Origin: JBFHKO01 sp041595355 | Lineage (GTDB): Bacteria > Pseudomonadota > Gammaproteobacteria > Enterobacterales > Aeromonadaceae | Length of the DNA stretch: 9,765 bases | Reading direction: 5' to 3' | NCBI GenBank assembly: GCA_041595355.1 | Contig: JBFHKO010000090.1 | Span: 1 to 9,765 of the forward strand | In this document: positions 1-7,094 of the stretch, in pieces | How positions within the stretch are numbered: position 1 is the stretch's first letter | How the letters are laid out: each line of letters begins with the position of its first letter | Notes under the pieces: generated by a model | Seen by the model: the letters and a program-made list of their open reading frames with translations, nothing else | What the model was told of the DNA's origin: nothing | Databases searched by the model: none | Position numbers and translations under genes: made by a program

Positions 1-501
1 ATCGCGGATGAACCCCATGTCCAGCATGCGATCCGCTTCGTCCAGCACCAAAATTTCCAGCTGGTCGAACTTGACGGCATTCTGGCTGTAGAGGTCCATC
101 AGCCGGCCCGGTGTGGCCACCAGAACATCCACGCCGCGGCGCAGTTTCATCATTTGGGGATTGATCTTCACGCCCCCGAAGACCACTTCGGAGCGCAGCG
201 GCAGGTACTTGCCGTAGTTGACCATGCTCTCCCCGACCTGGGCAGCCAGTTCGCGGGTTGGCGTCAGCACCAGGGCGCGGACCGAATTGGGCTGTACACG
301 CGCGCCCTGGCTCAGGCGCTGCAGCAGGGGCAGGGTGAAGCCGGCGGTCTTGCCGGTCCCTGTCTGGGCTGCAGCCATCAGGTCTCGGCCGCTCAGGACG
401 ACGGGGATGGCCTGGGCCTGGATGGGGGACGGTGTTTCGTAACCTTGTTCGCTGACGGCGCGCAGCAGCGCATCGGACAGGCCAAGAGAAGCAAAAGTCA
501 T
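1..501 (-). CDS. rhlE: DEAD-box ATP-dependent RNA helicase RhlE, N-terminal part (cut by window edge)
   Basis: ATP-dependent RNA helicase of the DEAD-box family, acting in the cytoplasm on structured RNA; RhlE-type members are linked to ribosome maturation and RNA turnover. The visible 167 residues carry the RecA-like domain 1 motifs in order: Q motif with F3 and PSPIQ 24-28, Walker A AQTGTGKT 45-52, PTRELA 81-86, GG 109-110, TPGR 130-133 and the DEAD box 154-157. The reading frame is open to base 1, so domain 2 and the tail lie outside the window. The start at 499-501 is chosen because the protein then begins MTFASLGLS, which lines up with the RhlE N-terminus; no clear Shine-Dalgarno sequence precedes it. 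RhlE is preferred over SrmB, DeaD or RhlB from the N-terminal wording and the [16 protein letters not shown] stretch, but the discriminating C-terminus is not visible. Confidence 0.9.
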   Translation of the reverse strand, partial: MTFASLGLSDALLRAVSEQGYETPSPIQAQAIPVVLSGRDLMAAAQTGTGKTAGFTLPLLQRLSQGARVQPNSVRALVLTPTRELAAQVGESMVNYGKYLPLRSEVVFGGVKINPQMMKLRRGVDVLVATPGRLMDLYSQNAVKFDQLEILVLDEADRMLDMGFIRD

Positions 502-625
502 ATAGTGCGGTACTCAGTGGATGGGTAAAAAAGCGGTGCCATGTACGGCTCCGCGACCCACAGGCACACGGACACAACATGAACTAGGTCGGCAGCTTAC
601 CGCAAAGCAGGCAGCCAGACGAGAC

Positions 626-647
626 AAATGTGATCCTTATCACCCAT
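626..647. promoter_or_regulatory. CRP-like binding site upstream of rhlE
   Basis: The left half AAATGTGATC is identical to the E. coli CRP consensus half-site, and the core reads TGTGA-N6-TCACC, one base off the TGTGA-N6-TCACA consensus. The centre is at 636.5, about 135 bases before the rhlE start codon and 18 bases after the lpxM stop, so rhlE is the only gene it could plausibly control. A possible -10 (TAGTTC, minus strand, 586-581) would place the site near -62, a normal class I activator position, but no matching -35 is seen, so the promoter itself is uncertain. An FNR site (TTGAT-N4-ATCAA) is a poorer match because both outer bases differ. No other gene or intrinsic terminator is visible between 502 and 664. 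Confidence 0.55.
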
Positions 648-664
648 TTTGGTGCGAAACGCGG

Positions 665-1633
665 TCAGCGACCCCGGATCTGGCGAATACCGGCCTCGTA
701 GAAGCCCTCCCCGCCTTCCGGGCGGGTCTGGAAATATTTCAGAAACCACATGTACTGTTCACGGCGGGTATCCAGCAGCGCCTCGATCTCCTCGTTCATG
801 CGCCGGGTGTCGGCCGGCAGATCGCCGCTCGGATAGTCGGCCATGGCCGGGCGTATGCTGAGCTCGTACTGATGACGCTCTTCGTTGTAGGCCGCCAGCA
901 CCGGGAAAATGACGGCCCCCGTCAGCCTGGCCAATTTCGGCAGCGCCGGCAAGGTGGCCTTGGGATGGCCGAACAACGGCACGAACAGGCTGGCCTCCGC
1001 GCCATGATCCTGATCCGGCAAGTAGAAGAAATGGTGTCCCTCGCGCATGGACTTGATGACCGACTTGATGCCGGCGCTGCGCTCGAAGATCTGGCCGCCG
1101 AAGCGCATGCGCTGGCGATTGATGAACCAGTCATAGACCGCATTCTTGGCACTGTGCATCATGGTGCACATCGGCAGACCCATGCCGGTAAAGTAGAGTC
1201 CCCCCGCGTCTATGGCCCAGGTGTGGGGGATCATGAAGATGATGGGCTTGCCCGCCTGCAGCGCCGTCTCGACCCGCTCCCAGCCGCGCAGATGATAACG
1301 CCGCATCAGCATGGCGCTCGGCAGAAAGGTGGGCTCGCCGTAGCCAAAAAAACACTTGAGCCCCACCTGTACGTTGTGCTTGAGCAGCGCCTCCCGGGCG
1401 GCAGCATCCAGCTCGGGAAAGCAGATCGCCAGATTGGTCCGCGCTATGTAGCACTGCTTGGCGGATAAACGGATGAGCAACCCGGCACAAGCCCCGGCGA
1501 CGGCATCCCGCAGCCGCACCGGGCACCAGGCCAGCAGGGCCAGCAGCGCGATGCTGAGCCAGGTGCCCCAGTGGCGTGGATGCAGCAGGGCCGCACGGAA
1601 GCGATTATCGAAAATAGCGGAAGATTCGGACAT
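665..1633 (-). CDS. lpxM: Lipid A myristoyltransferase LpxM (MsbB), Kdo2-lauroyl-lipid IVA acyltransferase
   Basis: Late acyltransferase of lipid A synthesis, which in E. coli adds the secondary myristoyl chain to Kdo2-(lauroyl)-lipid IVA at the inner face of the cytoplasmic membrane. The 322-residue product matches the usual length (E. coli 323). It has a hydrophobic N-terminal anchor around 24-37 with a second apolar stretch 44-54, the catalytic H-x4-D motif at H137-D142 (HTWAID), RMRFGG 175-180 and YLPDQDHG 204-211. YLPDQDHG followed by a KATLPA stretch is typical of LpxM, while LpxL/LpxP carry an APDHDYG-like version, so LpxM is preferred. The chosen ATG (1631-1633) has no good Shine-Dalgarno sequence, but the N-terminal region fits the family and no better start is seen. 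The gene stands alone, divergent from asnB, with a candidate promoter at 1678-1706. The chain length it transfers cannot be read from the sequence. Confidence 0.93.
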   Translation of the reverse strand: MSESSAIFDNRFRAALLHPRHWGTWLSIALLALLAWCPVRLRDAVAGACAGLLIRLSAKQCYIARTNLAICFPELDAAAREALLKHNVQVGLKCFFGYGEPTFLPSAMLMRRYHLRGWERVETALQAGKPIIFMIPHTWAIDAGGLYFTGMGLPMCTMMHSAKNAVYDWFINRQRMRFGGQIFERSAGIKSVIKSMREGHHFFYLPDQDHGAEASLFVPLFGHPKATLPALPKLARLTGAVIFPVLAAYNEERHQYELSIRPAMADYPSGDLPADTRRMNEEIEALLDTRREQYMWFLKYFQTRPEGGEGFYEAGIRQIRGR

Positions 1634-1677
1634 GGCGATGGAAAAGGCAGGGCCGGTGGCTGGAATACGAGGCGATC

Positions 1678-1706
1678 ATGATAGTGAAATACGCCGCCGG
1701 CGTCAT
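1678..1706 (-). promoter_or_regulatory. Candidate sigma70 promoter for lpxM
   Basis: On the minus strand, -35 ATGACG (1706-1701, 4/6 match) and -10 TATCAT (1683-1678, 5/6 match) are separated by exactly 17 bases. Transcription would begin near 1671, giving a leader of about 38 bases before the lpxM ATG. The assignment rests on consensus matching alone. Confidence 0.45.
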
Positions 1707-1800
1707 CCCTGCTGCGGCCAGGCGACGATGACGGGCCGCCTTTACCGCCCCGCGGCCACGGCAACAGCCGGCCCGCTGAACACTCAAGTCCCGCTGCCGG

Positions 1801-1829
1801 TTCCAACCTAAGGGTAATGCGCGTAAAAT
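1801..1829 (+). promoter_or_regulatory. Weak candidate promoter for asnB
   Basis: -35-like TTCCAA (1801-1806, 3/6) and -10 TAAAAT (1824-1829, 5/6) have 17-base spacing. This would give a leader of about 105 bases. A second AT-rich -10-like site, AATAAT within 1880-1888, lacks a -35 partner. Either may be the real start. Confidence 0.3.
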
Positions 1830-1940
1830 CACGATTTCTGCTTGCACTGGCCGCTGGCCCTCTGGCAGATTGATCGTCCAGTAATAATAAGGACTTCTGG
1901 CCTAACGTGGGGCCTACATCGATTCGAGGATATAGGAAGT

Positions 1941-3614
1941 ATGTGTTCTATCTTTGGTATTTTGGACATCAAGTCTGATCCTGTCAGCTTGCGCAAGACC
2001 GCGCTGGAGATGTCCAAGCGGCTGCGCCACCGCGGCCCGGACTGGTCCGGGATCTACAGCTCCGAGCAGGCCATTCTGGTTCACGAGCGCCTCTCCATCG
2101 TCGATCCGAGCAACGGCGCACAACCCCTGTACAATCCCGAACACACCCACGTCCTGGCCGTCAATGGCGAAATCTACAATCACAAGGCTCTGGAAGCGGC
2201 GCTGAACGTCGATTTCCAGTTCCAGACCAAGTCCGACTGCGAAGTCATACTGGCGCTGTACAAGGAAAAGGGCCCGGCCTTCCTGGATGAGATCAACGGC
2301 ATTTTCGCCTTTATCCTCTACGATGCCGAGCAGGATGCCTACCTCATCGGCCGTGACCACATGGGCATCATTCCCCTGTACACGGGTCGCGACGAGCACG
2401 GTAATTTCTATGTCGCCTCCGAGATGAAGGCGCTGGTGCCGGTGTGCAAGACGGTGCAGGAATTCCCGCCAGGACATTACCTGTGGAGCAAGGATGGCGA
2501 GCTGACCCGCTACTACCAGCGCGATTGGATGACCTTCGAGCCGGTGGCCGATAACGAGACCGACAAGCTGGCCCTGCGCGATGCCCTGGAAGATGCCGTC
2601 AAACGTCAGCTGATGTGCGATGTGCCTTATGGCGTGCTGCTCTCCGGCGGCCTGGACTCCTCAATTATCTCCGCCATCACCAAGCTGCATGCCGCCCGCC
2701 GGGTGGAGGACGATGGCAAGAGCGAGGCCTGGTGGCCGCAGCTGCACTCCTTTGCCGTGGGCCTCAAGGGCTCCCCGGATCTGGCGGCTGCGCGCAAGGT
2801 GGCCGAGCACCTGGGCACCATCCACCACGACATCCATTTCACCGTGCAGGAAGGGCTGGATGCCCTGAGCGACGTCATCTATCACCTGGAAACCTACGAC
2901 GTCACCACCATCCGCGCCTCGACCCCCATGTACCTGATGGCTCGCTTCATCAAGGCCATGGGCATCAAGATGGTGCTCTCCGGTGAGGGTGCAGACGAGC
3001 TGTTCGGTGGCTACCTCTACTTCCACAAGGCCCCCAATGCCAAGGAATTCCACGAAGAAACCGTGCGCAAGCTGAGCCAGCTGCACATGTACGACTGCCT
3101 GCGTGCCAACAAATCCATGGCCGCCTGGGGCGTCGAGGGCCGGGTGCCCTTCCTGGACAAGGAATTCATCGACGTGGCCATGCGCGTCAATCCCCGGGAC
3201 AAGATGTGCGGCAACGGCAAAATCGAGAAGCACCTGCTGCGGGAAGCCTTCGAGCATTACCTGCCCAAGGAAGTGGCCTGGCGGCAGAAGGAGCAGTTCT
3301 CCGATGGCGTGGGTTACTCCTGGATAGACAGCCTCAAGGCCCATGTGGAGCGGGAGATCACGGATCAGATGATGGAGTCGGCGGCCTACCGCTTCCCCAT
3401 CAACACCCCGCTGACCAAGGAAGCCTACTACTACCGCACCATTTTCGAGGGCCACTTCCCCCTCGACTCGGCAGCACTGTGCGTGCCCTACGGCAAGTCC
3501 GTGGCCTGCTCCACCCCGGCGGCGCTGGAGTGGGATGCCAAGTTCAAGGAGATGGCCGATCCGTCCGGTCGCGCCGTGATGGGCGTGCACAACGAAGCCA
3601 TCACCAAGATTTGA
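1941..3614 (+). CDS. asnB: Asparagine synthetase B (glutamine-hydrolysing)
   Basis: Makes asparagine from aspartate, ATP and glutamine (or ammonia) in the cytoplasm. The product is 557 residues (E. coli AsnB 554). The N-terminal class II glutaminase domain (about 2-190) has the catalytic Cys2 of MCSIFG, HRGPD 30-34, RLSIVD 50-55, NGEIYN 75-80 and D99. The C-terminal ATP-pyrophosphatase domain has the PP-loop SGGLDSS at 235-241 and later VLSGEGADELFGGY and GVEGRVPFLDKEF. The frame is open upstream to 1842, but the start at 1941 is required because Cys2 must become N-terminal after Met removal; GAGGA at 1926-1930 lies 10 bases ahead of it. The gene is a single transcription unit, divergent from lpxM and closed by the terminator at 3647-3672. 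Nothing is missing or broken. Confidence 0.98.
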   Translation: MCSIFGILDIKSDPVSLRKTALEMSKRLRHRGPDWSGIYSSEQAILVHERLSIVDPSNGAQPLYNPEHTHVLAVNGEIYNHKALEAALNVDFQFQTKSDCEVILALYKEKGPAFLDEINGIFAFILYDAEQDAYLIGRDHMGIIPLYTGRDEHGNFYVASEMKALVPVCKTVQEFPPGHYLWSKDGELTRYYQRDWMTFEPVADNETDKLALRDALEDAVKRQLMCDVPYGVLLSGGLDSSIISAITKLHAARRVEDDGKSEAWWPQLHSFAVGLKGSPDLAAARKVAEHLGTIHHDIHFTVQEGLDALSDVIYHLETYDVTTIRASTPMYLMARFIKAMGIKMVLSGEGADELFGGYLYFHKAPNAKEFHEETVRKLSQLHMYDCLRANKSMAAWGVEGRVPFLDKEFIDVAMRVNPRDKMCGNGKIEKHLLREAFEHYLPKEVAWRQKEQFSDGVGYSWIDSLKAHVEREITDQMMESAAYRFPINTPLTKEAYYYRTIFEGHFPLDSAALCVPYGKSVACSTPAALEWDAKFKEMADPSGRAVMGVHNEAITKI

Positions 3615-3646
3615 GTGCGCACCACCTGAGTGCCCGCCTCCCGACC

Positions 3647-3672
3647 AAGGCCTGCATCAGCAGGCCTTTTTT
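3647..3672 (+). terminator. Intrinsic terminator of asnB
   Basis: A perfect 9-bp stem, AAGGCCTGC (3647-3655) with GCAGGCCTT (3660-3668), closes a 4-base ATCA loop and runs into six T (3667-3672). It starts 32 bases after the asnB stop codon and separates asnB from yohJ. Confidence 0.93.
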
Positions 3673-3720
3673 CTTGCTCTCTCCCCGCGCCGCCGGCCGC
3701 TCCCGGTTGTGGCGCTGGCA

Positions 3721-3729
3721 TGTTAAACT
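3721..3729 (+). promoter_or_regulatory. Possible extended -10 element for yohJK
   Basis: TGTTAAACT has the TGn extension followed by TAAACT (4/6 match). It sits between the asnB terminator and the yohJ start, so yohJK needs a promoter here. No -35 with proper spacing is visible, as is common for extended -10 promoters, but the match is modest. A sigma54 reading of TGGCATGTTAAACTGC fails because GG and GC are one base too far apart. Confidence 0.3.
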
Positions 3730-3777
3730 GCGACGTTGTTCGCCCTGTGGCGTTCCTGCTGTTTGAGGAGTCCTGTC

Positions 3778-4146
3778 ATGTCCGCCCTGCCCGCCTACCT
3801 GAGGCACTGTGCCCTGCTCGTCGATTTTCTGATCATCCTGGCCTGCCTGTGGCTAGGCAAGGGAATAGCCGCCCTGCTGCCGTTCAGCTTTCCCGGCAGC
3901 ATCCTCGGCATGTTGCTGTTGTTCCTGTTGCTCAATTTCCAGCTGGTCAAGCTGGGCGCCGTCGAACGCGGGGCCACCCTGCTGCTGCGCCACATGGCCC
4001 TGCTGTTCATTCCGGTGGCGGTGGGACTCATCGCCTACCTCGAGCCCTTCACCCAATCCCTTGGCGTCATCATGCTGAATGTGTTGCTGGGGATCGCCCT
4101 GATCCTGCTGGTGGTGGGGCGTCTGTTTCAGAGGCTGAACCGATGA
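3778..4146 (+). CDS. yohJ: YohJ, LrgA/CidA-family small membrane protein
   Basis: The 122-residue protein is almost wholly hydrophobic, with about four membrane segments (roughly 12-30, 37-54, 70-87, 95-114) and a basic end (GRLFQRLNR). FPGSILGMLLLF at 38-49 and LFIPVAVGL at 76-84 are hallmark LrgA/CidA/YohJ stretches. It is slightly shorter than E. coli YohJ (132). The start at 3778 is set by a strong GAGGAG (3765-3770) with 7-base spacing; an in-frame TTG at 3736 lacks such a site. Its stop overlaps the yohK start in an ATGA arrangement, so the two are translationally coupled and probably act together. The family was first described as holin/antiholin-like; related LrgAB/PLGG1 proteins carry small organic acids such as pyruvate or glycolate/glycerate. 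The substrate here cannot be read from the sequence. Confidence 0.92.
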   Translation: MSALPAYLRHCALLVDFLIILACLWLGKGIAALLPFSFPGSILGMLLLFLLLNFQLVKLGAVERGATLLLRHMALLFIPVAVGLIAYLEPFTQSLGVIMLNVLLGIALILLVVGRLFQRLNR

Positions 4147-4178
4147 TGGAATCGATGGCAGAATCGATGATGGTATGG
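4143..4178 (+). repeat. Three imperfect 12-base tandem units at the yohK start
   Basis: Units ATGATGGAATCG, ATGGCAGAATCG and ATGATGGTATGG encode MMES, MAES and MMVW. The first two are near-identical duplications that multiply the possible start codons of yohK. Confidence 0.7.
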
Positions 4179-4856
4179 CTGGCCCTGCCGCTCACCCTGG
4201 CGCTCTACTGGTCGGTGCGCGCCCTCTACCGGCGCACCGGCTGGCCGATCATCAATCCGGTGCTCATTCCGGCGCTGCTGCTCATGGGGCTGTTGCTGGG
4301 CTGGGATCTGTCACTGGCCGACTATCAGCTGGGCGCCCGTCCCATCACCCTGTTGCTGGAGCCGGCCGTGGTGGCGCTGGCATTGCCCCTCTACCAGCAA
4401 CTGGGTCCCATCCGCGCCAAGTTCAAACCGATAGTGCTCTGCTGTCTGGTGTCGGTGCTGATCAGCGTCGGCACCAGCCTGGTGATCTGCCATCTGCTGG
4501 ATATTGATCCGCGCATCACCAGCTCCATTGCCACCCGCTCCATCACCACCCCGCTGGCCATGAGCGTCAGCCAGAGCCTGGGCGGCATTCCCGCCATCGC
4601 CGCATCCATCGTGGTGGTGGTAGGGATACTGGGGGCCGTGCTGGGCTTTCCGCTGCTCAAGCTGTTTCGGGTGCAGGATCCCCAGGCCCAGGGGCTGGCC
4701 ATGGGCGCCTGTTCCCATGCGGTGGGTACGGCGGCGGCCGCCGAGAAAGGTATCCCCCAGGGGGCCTTCTCGTCACTGGCCATGGTGGTGTGCGGCATAC
4801 TGACGGCACTGGTGGCGCCACTGTTGTTCGCGCTGTACGGCGGGTTGCTGTCATGA
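4143..4856 (+). CDS. yohK: YohK, LrgB/CidB-family membrane protein
   Basis: Larger partner of YohJ, 237 residues from this start (E. coli YohK 231), with many hydrophobic segments through its length. Family stretches are clear: LLEPAVVALALPLY, ITTPLAMSVSQSLGGIPAI, GACSHAVGTA and QGAFSSLAMVVCGI. The ATG at 4143 overlaps the yohJ TGA and has AGAGG at 4130-4134 with 8-base spacing. However, five ATG codons lie in the first ten codons, and the E. coli-like start (MM followed by W and an LPLTL stretch) corresponds to 4167 or 4170, so the first eight residues may be an extension. The frame is open further upstream to 3630, but that part overlaps yohJ and is not coding. The pair is a candidate small-acid transporter or holin-like system in the inner membrane; plant PLGG1, a fusion of the two halves, is a glycolate/glycerate transporter. 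Confidence 0.92.
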   Translation: MMESMAESMMVWLALPLTLALYWSVRALYRRTGWPIINPVLIPALLLMGLLLGWDLSLADYQLGARPITLLLEPAVVALALPLYQQLGPIRAKFKPIVLCCLVSVLISVGTSLVICHLLDIDPRITSSIATRSITTPLAMSVSQSLGGIPAIAASIVVVVGILGAVLGFPLLKLFRVQDPQAQGLAMGACSHAVGTAAAAEKGIPQGAFSSLAMVVCGILTALVAPLLFALYGGLLS

Positions 4857-4887
4857 AAAAACGGGCGGCGCTGGTGGCGCCGCCCGT
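4856..4887 (-). terminator. Intrinsic terminator of the DUF4250 gene, overlapping the yohK stop
   Basis: A perfect 11-bp GC-rich stem, ACGGGCGGCGC (4861-4871) with GCGCCGCCCGT (4877-4887), has a 5-base loop. Read on the minus strand it is followed by six T (4861-4856). The T-run includes the last base of the yohK TGA codon. On the plus strand the hairpin is not followed by T, so it should work mainly for leftward transcripts, though it also ends the convergent yohK region. Confidence 0.85.
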
Positions 4888-4904
4888 GTCGATTGCGTGG
4901 GGAT

Positions 4905-5099
4905 TCAGGTGGCTTTGAATTGATTGGTCAGGGGATCGTAGTGGTAGCCGATCTCTTCCAGCTTGTGGCTGAGCTCGTCCCGCCCCATGTTGAACATGGC
5001 CAGCAGCTCCTCCAGGTTATCGCATTCCAGACGTAGCTTTTCATTGACGATGCCAAGCAGAATGTTGGCATCCATGCGCAGGTATGCACTCAAGTCCAT
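4905..5099 (-). CDS. Small DUF4250-family protein of unknown function
   Basis: A 64-residue acidic, mostly helical protein without signal peptide or membrane segment. I recognise it as DUF4250 from the pattern of an N-terminal L-x-MD-x-x-IL-x-x-IVN-x-KLR (about 7-23), a central helix (28-47) and a GY-x-YD-x-x-x-NQF end (51-61). The central part (NLEELLAMFNMGRDELSHKL) resembles a compact helix-turn-helix, so nucleic acid binding is possible but unproven. The ATG at 5097-5099 has a strong GAGGAG (5112-5107) seven bases upstream. It lies 92 bases after hemH on the same strand and ends at its own terminator; a -10-like TATAGT (5139-5134) could start it, but the -35 is poor. Function unknown. Confidence 0.82.
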   Translation of the reverse strand: MDLSAYLRMDANILLGIVNEKLRLECDNLEELLAMFNMGRDELSHKLEEIGYHYDPLTNQFKAT

Positions 5100-5159
5100 G
5101 GGAACTCTCCTCTATTGCCTTGCCTACTTGAATACTATAACGCCCTTCTTTTCCCTTCC

Positions 5160-5171
5160 CCACCCGGGTGG
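5160..5171. repeat. 12-base perfect palindrome between hemH and the DUF4250 gene
   Basis: CCACCCGGGTGG is its own reverse complement. It lies 20 bases past the hemH stop and about 60 before the DUF4250 start. Neither side has a T-run, so it is not a canonical intrinsic terminator; it may be a protein-binding site or chance in GC-rich DNA. Next to it on the minus strand is a single CRP-like half-site (AAATGTGATC), whose other half is missing. Confidence 0.5.
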
Positions 5172-5191
5172 ATCACATTTATGCGCGTCGC

Positions 5192-6193
5192 TCAGCGCGA
5201 CAGCGGCCATTCGCTGGCCGGCCTGCACTGTGACAGCACCAGATCGCGCAATAGAGAGATATGCTCCGCCTGGGCATTGAGCGCCGGCAGGTAGTGGTAT
5301 TCGCTGCCCCCGGCGGCCAGGAAGCTGTTTTTGCCCTCGACGGCAATCTCCTCCAGCGTTTCCAGGCAGTCGGCGGCAAAGCCCGGACACAGCACCCCCA
5401 GACGCCGTATCCCGCGGACCGGCAGTTGCTGCAGCAGCTGATCGGTATAGGGCTGCAACCAAACCTCGCGGCCAAAGCGGGACTGGAAGGCAATCCCCCA
5501 CTGCTCGGGTTGCAGCGCCAGCGCCGCGGCCAACAGACGGGCGGTCGCATGACACTGCGCCTCGTACGGATCACCACGGCGCACATAGCGCTCGGGGATG
5601 CCATGAAAAGAGAGCAGCAGAAAATCATCCTGACCATGCGCCTGCCAATGGCGGCGCACGCCGGCCGCCAGCGCCGCTATGTAGCCGGGATGGGCATGGT
5701 AGTCGGCGATGAAGTCCAGCGCCGGCACCGCCGGCTCCCGGGCCATCAGCCGGCTCCAGGCATCGAATACCGGTGCGGTACTGGTGGAGGAGTATTGGGG
5801 GAACAGCGGCAGCAGCACAACCCGGTTGACGCCCTGCGCCTTGAGCGTCTGCCAGGCCCGTGCGAGAGAGGGCTCACCGTAGGTCATGGCCAGCGCCACC
5901 GGCAGGGGGGCATCCACCTGACGCAACGCCTCGCCAAGGGCCTGTTGCTGGGCCAAGCCGAACGCCAGCAGCGGCGAACCCTCCGGGGTCCAGATGGACT
6001 GGTAGGCACGCGCCACCCGGCCGGCACGCAGCGGCAATATGATGCCGTTTAGCAGGCACCACCAGAGTGGCCGGGGCAGATCCACCACCCGCCGGTCCTG
6101 CAGAAACGCCCGCAAAAAGTGACGCACCGCCACCTGGCTGGCGGCAGTGGGCGTACCCAGGTTGACCAGCAATACGCCGGTAGTTGGCTGCAT
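5192..6193 (-). CDS. hemH: Ferrochelatase (protoheme ferro-lyase)
   Basis: Inserts Fe2+ into protoporphyrin IX, the last step of protoheme synthesis, at the cytoplasmic face of the membrane. The 333-residue product is a little longer than E. coli HemH (320). Family motifs appear in order: GVLLVNLGTP 6-15, LPLFPQYSSTS 128-138, LSFHGIP 194-200 with the metal/proton-handling H197, GDPY 207-210, FQSRFGREVWLQPYTD 236-251, CPGF 269-272 and DCLETLEEI 275-283 with the conserved E278. The ATG at 6191-6193 has GGAGG (6206-6202) at 8-base spacing. The position after adk matches the E. coli order. The adk terminator ends only 20 bases before this start, leaving no room for a downstream promoter, so hemH must use terminator read-through or a promoter inside or before the hairpin. 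Confidence 0.97.
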   Translation of the reverse strand: MQPTTGVLLVNLGTPTAASQVAVRHFLRAFLQDRRVVDLPRPLWWCLLNGIILPLRAGRVARAYQSIWTPEGSPLLAFGLAQQQALGEALRQVDAPLPVALAMTYGEPSLARAWQTLKAQGVNRVVLLPLFPQYSSTSTAPVFDAWSRLMAREPAVPALDFIADYHAHPGYIAALAAGVRRHWQAHGQDDFLLLSFHGIPERYVRRGDPYEAQCHATARLLAAALALQPEQWGIAFQSRFGREVWLQPYTDQLLQQLPVRGIRRLGVLCPGFAADCLETLEEIAVEGKNSFLAAGGSEYHYLPALNAQAEHISLLRDLVLSQCRPASEWPLSR

Positions 6194-6213
6194 GTTCGTT
6201 TCCTCCGTGAAAC

Positions 6214-6249
6214 AAAAAAGGCGTCCCCTGACCCCGTCAGATGGACGCC
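6214..6249 (-). terminator. Intrinsic terminator between adk and hemH
   Basis: On the minus strand a 7-bp stem GGCGTCC/GGACGCC (6249-6243 with 6226-6220) and an inner 5-bp stem CTGAC/GTCAG (6240-6236 with 6232-6228), separated by a small internal loop, are followed by six T (6219-6214). It starts 22 bases past the adk stop codon. It may be a partial terminator or attenuator, since hemH begins just beyond it. Confidence 0.8.
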
Positions 6250-6271
6250 CCGAATGGAATAACCGAGCGGC

Positions 6272-6928
<657 letters not shown>

Positions 6929-6969
6929 TTAGGTTAATGCGTGATGAGTGCTGAAACTTCGAGGCGAAA

Positions 6970-6998
6970 AAACTACACGCTTTCGCGGCGTTACTCAA
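6970..6998 (-). promoter_or_regulatory. Candidate sigma70 promoter for adk
   Basis: On the minus strand, -35 TTGAGT (6998-6993, 4/6) and -10 TAGTTT (6975-6970, 4/6) have ideal 17-base spacing, giving transcription from near 6963 and a leader of about 47 bases. It lies downstream of the htpG terminator, where an adk promoter is needed. Confidence 0.55.
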
Positions 6999-7094
6999 CC
7001 CCTGACCCGGCAGCATGAGTCCGGCACGACCTTCATCGCCGTTGACTGGCTCATTTTCGGCCACCCCGGGCATGGTGACGGCAGCCAGCGGCGC

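Larger units (their letters stand above)
1634..1940. other. Divergent intergenic region lpxM / asnB (307 bases)
   Basis: This gap separates the start codons of two divergent genes and must hold both promoters. A plausible lpxM promoter lies at 1678-1706 and a weaker asnB candidate at 1801-1829. The asnB leader (about 1836-1940) contains short GGCC-rich inverted repeats near 1852-1863 and an AT-rich TAATAATAAG stretch near 1880-1889. I see no riboswitch, attenuator with a T-run, tRNA or coding ORF that I could defend. Open frames crossing it on both strands start from weak codons and have no ribosome binding site. Confidence 0.6.

Noticed and set aside
521..1468. 315-codon open frame antisense to lpxM
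   Set aside because: lpxM on the other strand has clear family motifs; this frame has none and starts in an intergenic region without a ribosome binding site.
1842..1940. Upstream extension of asnB to 590 residues
   Set aside because: AsnB needs Cys2 exposed after Met1; only the start at 1941 provides this, and it has a ribosome binding site.
2661..3590. 309-codon open frame antisense to asnB
   Set aside because: Shadow of asnB codon bias, with no motif.
3716..3731. Sigma54-like promoter TGGCAT...CTGC before yohJ
   Set aside because: The conserved GG and GC doublets are one base further apart than sigma54 tolerates.
3736..3777. TTG start adding 14 residues to yohJ
   Set aside because: The ATG at 3778 follows GAGGAG with ideal spacing, while the TTG has no such signal and overlaps it.
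3630..4142. Upstream extension of the yohK frame giving a 408-residue protein
   Set aside because: It would overlap all of yohJ in another frame; yohJ has a strong ribosome binding site and family motifs, and the extension is Arg/Pro/Ala-rich without homology.
5261..6052. 263-codon open frame antisense to hemH
   Set aside because: Shadow of a well-supported ferrochelatase gene.
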